Positions 58,011-64,000 of a stretch of DNA of 64,000 nt are shown here, one piece after another (the first letter of the stretch is position 1; every line of letters starts with the position of its first letter). The notes beneath the pieces are model-generated. The model saw nothing but the letters and a program-made list of their open reading frames with translations, made no database searches and was not told the DNA's origin. The stretch covers positions 4,137-68,136 of the forward strand of contig JAGTQU010000006.1 in assembly GCA_018396695.1 (NCBI GenBank), read 5' to 3'. The translations under genes and the position numbers were made by a program. This stretch comes from Candidatus Bathyarchaeota archaeon. Its GTDB lineage: Archaea; Thermoproteota; Bathyarchaeia; TCS64.

Positions 58011-58391
58011 TCAATTCTTTTTCTTTACTTTCAAACGATCAGCCTTTTCAACTGCTTCAACTATCTTAAAGTTTAAGAAGAGGGTCTCAGGTGTAACCGT
58101 GTTACCTCTTAAAATCTTCCTCCGTCTCTCTCCTTTCCTCTCTGGCTTATATCCTACTCCACCGCTTAGGATAGCGTATTTCTTTCCCCCTCCATGAACA
58201 TCTGGTCTCATCGGGATCCCATCTTTATCACATCCTCCTGTTAATTGCAACTTCTTTCCGGGAAGGTTAGCTATTGTCCCATCGATCACTTCTCCAATAC
58301 GTCTACCGATGAGTGGAGAGAGTCTACTCTCATCGACCTCAACTTTCTGAGTCTTCCCTGTCTTAGGGTCAGAGACCATTAACACAGGCAT
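58011..58391 (-). CDS. rps6e: Ribosomal protein eS6
   Basis: LIGRRIGEVIDGTIANLPGKKLQLTGGCDKDGIPMRPDVHGGGKKYAILSGGVGYKP. Confidence 0.96.
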   Translation of the reverse strand: MPVLMVSDPKTGKTQKVEVDESRLSPLIGRRIGEVIDGTIANLPGKKLQLTGGCDKDGIPMRPDVHGGGKKYAILSGGVGYKPERKGERRRKILRGNTVTPETLFLNFKIVEAVEKADRLKVKKKN

Positions 58392-58401
58392 CTTTTTTCA
58401 C

Positions 58402-60221
58402 CTACACTGCCCACATCGCATCTTTTTTCCTCTTAATCTCGATGAGTTCATCGAGGGCTTGCATATCATTCACCGTAAGCCTCATAGCAAACCTCATCTT
58501 CAGCTTTCTAGCTTGATCTTCTGGAATATCCACAAATAGGATATCCTTCTCTTTTATATGTCTACCGAATATTGGCTTAGGCATAGAAACAGCTACTTCC
58601 ATCCCCTCAAAGGCTTGAGAGATAGGTTGACCAGACTCCTGGATCTGAGTTATCTTACCCAGCCTCTCTCCCTCTCTGTTCACGATGTCAACGTTCGGCG
58701 TCAACTTTCCAGATAACACCCTAACACCGAATATTGCAGGGTTTGATCTGCGAAAAACGAAACCCTCCATCACCTCTGCTTTACCCGGCTGCGTTAGACT
58801 CTCGAACTCCTGTCTCTCTTTCATTTCCTTCTCAGACTCCATCCACCTCATATAGTCGTCTATTAAATTGTATATGATATTGCTCCGGAAGATCGGTATC
58901 TTCTGATCAACTGCCTCGCGTTCAGCATCAGGAAGAGCCTTCACGTCAAATGCGAGAATCGCTGCCAGAAGTGGATCGCTATACTTAACTGAGACCGCCT
59001 CCATAACATCCCGCTTCGAAACATCTCCTATATCTGCTAGCCTTATCGTCACGCCTTTTGCATGTAAACTCTCTATCAACGCCTCAAGAGAGCCAAGAGT
59101 ATTCGTTTTAACTACTACACCTTTTTTATCACTCGATATTCTCAGCCTCTCGACCTCTGAACTTACCTCTTTCAGAGCCTCTTCCAATGTTAAACCCACT
59201 CCAACTGCTAGTAGAGGCGCTCCAGGTATTGCGTCTTCCAGGTTTGAAGCGGCTATCTTAACTCCTGCTGCTGCAGTCACCTCTGAAATAGTATTAAACT
59301 TTTTTCTAGGATCCCTGATCTCGTCTAGAGGCTGAGGCATAAGGATCGCGCGAATGTTTGTCTGTATAGGTCCATTCTTTCCCCCGATTACGATTTTATC
59401 TTCTTGTTTTAGAACGCCATCGTAGATGATTGCGTTCAGGGTGATCCCTAGACCCGGCTCCTCTTTCACCTCTAAAACCGTCCCCCTAGCAGGTCCAAAA
59501 CCTACGTTAAGCTTATCTTGAAGATATTGTTGGGTTAAACCTATCAGGACGGCTAAAAGCTCACCTATACCTTCGCCCGTTTTCGCACTTACAGGGATTA
59601 TGGTGACTTCTCTAGTGAAGTTCTTTACTTTATCGAATCTATCTGCTCTGAAGCCTATACGTGAGAGTGCGCCGATCATGTTGTATATTCTCGCGTCAAG
59701 GTCTTCTCTCACTAGAGTCTCCTGGCTCGAATAGGATCTCATGAATAACTCGTCTGGTTTGCTTTTCCAACCGTGTATCAGATCAAGTTTATTCGCAGCA
59801 ACGATGAATGGCGTTCTCCTAGATTTGAGGATCTCGATTGACTCATAAGTCTGATTCTCGAATCCGTGCATTAGATCGATAACTAGGATGGCGATATCCG
59901 CAACCGAGCCTCCACGCCTCCTAAGGTTAGCGAAAGCCTCATGGCCTGGGGTGTCTACAACTAATAGGCCAGGGATATTAATTGAGACTTTAAAATCTTT
60001 CATTAATTTTTGGGTTATAGCAACTAGGGTTTCAAGTGGAAAGAAACTTGCTCCTATCTGTTGAGTCATCCCTCCAGCTTCTCTAAGCTGGACAGCGGTT
60101 CCCCTAATCTTATCAAGAAGCGAAGTCTTCCCAGTGTCGAATGGCATCCGAAGAGCAGTTACTCTATCGGATCATGCCCGAGCATACACACTATTGGCTG
60201 TCTAAGAGGCAAGCTTAACAC
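58402..60221 (-). CDS. infB: Translation initiation factor aIF5B, two exons (60173-60221 and 58402-60140)
   Basis: Exon 1 from GTG at 60221: MLSLPLRQPIVCMLGH; exon 2 continues DTGKTSLLDKIRGTAVQLREAGGMTQQIGA; Val codon spans the junction (G|TC). Confidence 0.92.
60141..60172 (-). other. 32-nt bulge-helix-bulge (BHB) archaeal intron in aIF5B
   Basis: Minus strand TCG-GGCA-TG|A-TCCGA-T-AGAG-TAACTG-CTCT-TCGGA-TGCC-AT|T-CGA: 4-bp central helix GGCA/TGCC, two 3-nt bulges (TGA, ATT), in-frame TAA; removal gives CLGHVDTGKTSLLDK. Confidence 0.92.
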
Positions 60222-60431
60222 CGTTCAAAAAGTTGTAGAGGAGGCTAATATACCTTTAAAATATGCAGTGTAGAAACTGCCATATTGTTATTGAAATGCT
60301 TATATTAGGCGTCAAACTTTCAGTATGAGACAGGGTTAAACTTAGTTTCTCTTTTAAGATTGATAGAGTCTACTTGCGTCATCTTTTTATAAAGATTAAT
60401 CATCTATTTTAACCAACTGATCTGATTATAG

Positions 60432-61076
60432 GTGTCTGATTTGAAATTAAAATGGCTTGGGCATGCTAGTTGGAAGATCACTACAGATGATAAAGTGATT
60501 TACGTGGATCCGTACCAGGGAGAATATGATGAGGAGGCAGATATCATTCTTGCAAGCCACTCTCACCAGGATCATTTCGATCCTAAAAAGGTGAAACTCA
60601 TTAGGGGAGAAAAAACAGTAGTGATTGCCCCCTCTGATGTTGCTTCAAAGGTTAATTATCCAGTTAAAAGCTTGAAGCCTAACGAGGAGGCAACCTTTGG
60701 TAAAGTTACGATCAAGGCTGTTGAAGCATATAACTATAAACGCTTTAGGTCTCCCGGGAACCCGTTCCATCCTAAGGGGTTTGGAGTAGGTTATTTAATA
60801 AAAACTGAAGGTAAAGTCGTATATCATGCTGGAGATACGGATTTTATACCTGAAATGAAAGATCTGAAGGGTTTAGACCTTGTTCTTGTGCCAAGTGGAG
60901 GCACATATACCATGGACAATGCCGAGGCGGCCCAGGCGGTTATCGCTATGCATCCGAAGATCACCATCCCCATGCATATCTGGGATACGAACCCTGGCGA
61001 GTTTAAGAGGATGGTCGAGTCCGAGTCAGACATAAAGGTATCAGTCCTCAGGCCAGGAGAGACGTTCGAGTTATAG
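60432..61076 (+). CDS. UPF0173-like metallo-beta-lactamase fold hydrolase
   Basis: LKWLGHASWKI, ILASHSHQDHFDPKKV, VYHAGDTDFIPEM. Confidence 0.88.
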   Translation: MSDLKLKWLGHASWKITTDDKVIYVDPYQGEYDEEADIILASHSHQDHFDPKKVKLIRGEKTVVIAPSDVASKVNYPVKSLKPNEEATFGKVTIKAVEAYNYKRFRSPGNPFHPKGFGVGYLIKTEGKVVYHAGDTDFIPEMKDLKGLDLVLVPSGGTYTMDNAEAAQAVIAMHPKITIPMHIWDTNPGEFKRMVESESDIKVSVLRPGETFEL

Positions 61077-61379
61077 TCCTCCTTTTAAATTCCATAAAGT
61101 GAAAACACTTACACGCGAGTTTCTAGGGTTTATTGTCGAAGAGTATGGAGGCTAAAAAATCCTTAACTTATTTGGATTAAAATTACAATAAATTTGAAAA
61201 ATATGAGACCCGAATAATGAGCAGATAGCCATTTTTTCATTTCGGCAATTTAATGCGATCTTAATAGTATATGGCTAAACCCAATCTAGCAATTTTGATG
61301 GCGAAAAATCCTCTAAAATCCCTTTCAATTATTCTTGAACCAAATAACTGAAAGAATCAAAATGTTTTTTCCCGTTCTA

Positions 61380-61454
61380 TGGGGCCGAGGGATTTGAACC
61401 CTCGACCTCGCACGCCCCAGGCGCGAATCTTACACCAAGCTGGACCACGGCCCC
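61380..61454 (-). tRNA. tRNA-Pro (GGG)
   Basis: Reverse strand GGGGCCG...CGCGC-CTGGGGC-GTGCG...GAGGG-TTCAAAT-CCCTC...CGGCCCC-A; CCA not encoded. Confidence 0.94.
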
Positions 61455-61537
61455 TTGGCCTGAAATCATTCGTTCACAGCTATGACTTAAATATTTATGT
61501 AATGAGGTGTTCTATAATTAAGCTTTTGAAGAGTTGT

Positions 61538-62299
61538 TTAAATTTCCAGAGACAAAAGTTTGATCAAGGATTCATAATTTTCTTCATTTTTAGAATCCTT
61601 ATATTTCTTTAACAGTTCTGTGAGCTGCCTTTTCTGCGGAATATGAAGCAGTCTGCCTATAGTTTCCCTGTTTTTTTTATTGAAATAGAAATAGTTGATT
61701 AAAGACTGTAGGTTAGATGGTTTTCGCATCAAACTCGCTGACTCAAAATCAATTATCACTGGGCACTCCCCCTTTATGATAATGTGTTTAGGTGCTCGGC
61801 TCAGTTCTCCATGGTCTAAGCCGATCTCGTCGAGTTTTCTCGCCTGCTGCATCAGATTCTTCATTATTCTAGCAAGAGTTCTTTTCTGCGAAGATTCCAG
61901 CCTTAATAGCCAGTCTTGAAAATACTCTCCTTCAACAAACTCCATGATTATGAAGTTATTGGATGAAACCAGTAATCTGGGTCCAACGTTAACCAGATTC
62001 GCTAATCTAAGCTTCTCCGCCTCATGGTCCATGGAGCATCTACTCGAGTCGGTTCGCCTCATCTTGAGAGCAACTAATCTACCATTGAAACAAGCTGCCG
62101 TTACGATACTCGTCTTTCCTTTGCCTAAAATAGGTAAACCATTAAGGCTATGTCTACCCCTTAGTTCAATTCCGTCGACTCTGAGCGTTTCGAGCTCGCG
62201 CAGTCTTTCTTCAGCCTCTTTTTCATCAAACCTAGGATAACAGATCAGAGGAGCTGCTTTACTTTTCAGAATATTCTCAATAGGTATGAATTCAGTCAA
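61538..62299 (-). CDS. Predicted serine/threonine protein kinase-like protein
   Basis: GKGKTSIVTAACFNGRLVALKMRRTD; GLDHGELSRAPKHIIIKGECPVIIDFESASLMRKPSN. Confidence 0.8.
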   Translation of the reverse strand: MTEFIPIENILKSKAAPLICYPRFDEKEAEERLRELETLRVDGIELRGRHSLNGLPILGKGKTSIVTAACFNGRLVALKMRRTDSSRCSMDHEAEKLRLANLVNVGPRLLVSSNNFIIMEFVEGEYFQDWLLRLESSQKRTLARIMKNLMQQARKLDEIGLDHGELSRAPKHIIIKGECPVIIDFESASLMRKPSNLQSLINYFYFNKKNRETIGRLLHIPQKRQLTELLKKYKDSKNEENYESLIKLLSLEI

Positions 62300-63695
62300 G
62301 CCAACACGGTCTTCCTTTTAGGAATTGATAAAGGAATTCTCCGAATCGTCCCTTTATATATTCAACAATTTCATTATCTATGAGTACTCTACTGTTCGAT
62401 TCTAAAAGTGTTCTGAACCTCCTCGGAGCCCCTAACATAGGACACTTCTTCTTAAACTCTTTTTCTAAAATGGATCGAGCTCGGTTCTCTTCACGTTTTA
62501 GAAGCACCCACCAGCGACAGCCTTCTATCCAAGGTCCAGCAGTTACTAGATTTGAATGGATGTGGGCTTTGAGGAATTTTTCGCTGTTTTTCGTCATCTC
62601 AACGGGAGGCCCCATACTCAACAGGGTTTTGGATATTGGATCATAGGCTAATTCGAATACCAGAATATGTTGAGAAACTTCATCGCTCCAAACTCCTGAT
62701 CTTATCACTGTGAAATCTTTAACGCTAAGAAACTTGGATATTGCTCTCTCTGTTTTATAGAGTTGACCCCAGAGGACATCTGGAACAGGTACTGACTCGT
62801 CATTTATACAAATGAAAATGAACCTGGAATTTTCTCTAAATAGAGGCAGAATCGATGACTCATCAGCCTCAACCTTTTCAGGGTAAAAATATTTTTCATG
62901 CGGATTTTTGAGAAACGATCTTGCAGCTGCGACGAAGGTCCACATTGACCTCTCTGATACTGCTGAAGCTACGTTTCTTTTAGGATCAACTGGGTCAGGG
63001 ACTATAAGAGGATCTTTAAACTTTTTCAATGGCTTACTTGGATTCGAATCGTCTATTAGGTTGATTGCTTCTGAATGCTTCCAGCTTGAAGCTGCTTTAA
63101 GGGTTGATTCAAAGGATTCGAACTTGATTATTAGAAGCTCGCATAGATATCCTGAGAATCCGCCTATCTTCACTTCCGCACCGTAAACTCCAACCCCTCT
63201 CATAAATTGCTTCAAAAGTCTAACCTCATCCCTTTGCACCGTCTTCAGGTTGTGGTTAACGTATTGAGTGTGTAGAGGTGTTCTGTCTGTCGAGGAGATA
63301 ATACTTCTGCTTGGGTCAAAATTGAAGCACGGGATGAACTCCACATCAAATCCTTCTTTTTTCGCTCGAATGTATGGATGCTCAGCATAAGATTCAGTCC
63401 ATCCTGTGCCAAGATACCCTTTAACAACATCTAATGTTTTATGAAGATATGTTCCATCAAGGCTTGGATCGAGAATAATGAAAAGGTCAACATCCTTATC
63501 TCCAGATATCCATGTTCCCCTTGCTACCGATCCGTGAGTCTCGACTTTGGTGGCTATACCCTCCTCTTCAAGTCTCTTAGAGAGTTCTTTAATGATCTTC
63601 GTACAAAATCGTTCGACTTCTATAATCTCATCAGTGTTCGGTCTCAATCTGTTAAGTATCTTCTCTCTAAGATATTCCCAGTCATTCTGGATAAT
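62292..63695 (-). CDS. cca: CCA-adding tRNA nucleotidyltransferase (archaeal class I; start uncertain)
   Basis: KVETHGSVARGTWISGDKDVDLFIIL catalytic motif; in-frame N-terminal extension IIQNDWEYLREKILNRLRPNTDEI. Confidence 0.92.
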   Translation of the reverse strand: MIQNDWEYLREKILNRLRPNTDEIIEVERFCTKIIKELSKRLEEEGIATKVETHGSVARGTWISGDKDVDLFIILDPSLDGTYLHKTLDVVKGYLGTGWTESYAEHPYIRAKKEGFDVEFIPCFNFDPSRSIISSTDRTPLHTQYVNHNLKTVQRDEVRLLKQFMRGVGVYGAEVKIGGFSGYLCELLIIKFESFESTLKAASSWKHSEAINLIDDSNPSKPLKKFKDPLIVPDPVDPKRNVASAVSERSMWTFVAAARSFLKNPHEKYFYPEKVEADESSILPLFRENSRFIFICINDESVPVPDVLWGQLYKTERAISKFLSVKDFTVIRSGVWSDEVSQHILVFELAYDPISKTLLSMGPPVEMTKNSEKFLKAHIHSNLVTAGPWIEGCRWWVLLKREENRARSILEKEFKKKCPMLGAPRRFRTLLESNSRVLIDNEIVEYIKGRFGEFLYQFLKGRPCWLD

Positions 63696-63797
63696 CCTTT
63701 CACCACCCTTTGTAAACTCAGCTCTCTGAGATAGTAAATATAGTTGAATAGGTTATTAAAATGAAGAGTCCTGTTTATTGAATATTGGGGATTCCTC

Positions 63798-64000
63798 TTA
63801 GGTTTCGGCTATATTCGCTGCAGTTAATGGCTCGTCCAGTTTCCTTAAAGAGAGATCTAAATGTTTATAGCTTAGTAGAAGTTTGTTCTCCTCCTTCCTT
63901 CTAAACTGCCAGAATCTTAAACAGCGATGATTGTATTTATAACACCTTTCTTTAATCCTTTCTATCTCATTCAACCTATACTGAAGAGTTGCTGACAGAG
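63798..64000 (-). CDS. Partial hypothetical CDS (5' end off the window)
   Basis: Open minus frame ...LSATLQYRLNEIERIKERCYKYNHRCLRFWQFRRKEENKLLLSYKHLDLSLRKLDEPLTAANIAET*. Confidence 0.5.
   Translation of the reverse strand, partial: LSATLQYRLNEIERIKERCYKYNHRCLRFWQFRRKEENKLLLSYKHLDLSLRKLDEPLTAANIAET

Noticed and set aside
60140-60221. aIF5B N-terminal defect as a simple frameshift or sequencing error
   Set aside because: A random error would not insert 32 nt that fold into a canonical BHB with cut sites restoring the exact conserved codons. Raw reads should still be checked.
1-64000. CRISPR array, transposon or prophage
   Set aside because: I saw no regularly spaced repeats, transposase, integrase or phage structural genes; the only sizeable repeats are those at 42988-43994 and 46227-46307.

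Overview
This 64-kb window is chromosomal DNA from an archaeon, possibly of TACK/Bathyarchaeia type (an inference from gene content, not tested). It is densely coding and mostly housekeeping. Markers include aIF5B, aIF2-gamma, eS6, eS1, eS25, uS15, eL15, TFE, aTrm56, TiaS, a KEOPS cluster (Kae1, Bud32, Pcc1), proteasome alpha, CTP synthase, ProRS, the CCA-adding enzyme, H+-PPase, two P-type ATPases, IorAB, and KDG kinase with KDPG aldolase. There are two tRNA genes (Val-TAC, Pro-GGG). I see no CRISPR array, transposase or prophage. Strongest observations: (1) a 32-nt bulge-helix-bulge (BHB) intron appears to interrupt the P-loop (GHVDTGKT) of aIF5B at 60141-60172; it carries an in-frame stop, and cutting at the canonical BHB positions restores the conserved protein exactly. 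(2) A 357-bp inverted partial copy of the eS1 (rps3Ae) gene lies between two direct copies of the ~105-bp eS1 upstream region; this is either template switching or an assembly/amplification chimera. (3) A 219-nt structured ncRNA candidate (42696-42914), closed by a 12-bp stem, most likely on the minus strand. (4) A 45-nt-period in-frame duplication of the conserved EKP segment in a GlmU-like nucleotidylyltransferase. (5) Three tandem TTACCNNNNGGTAA palindromes between the TATA box and the start codon of an HTH-hsp20 operon, resembling Phr operators. (6) Three genes (aIF2-gamma, a HemK2-like methyltransferase, the CCA-adding enzyme) whose full-length N-terminus has no ATG/GTG/TTG start.
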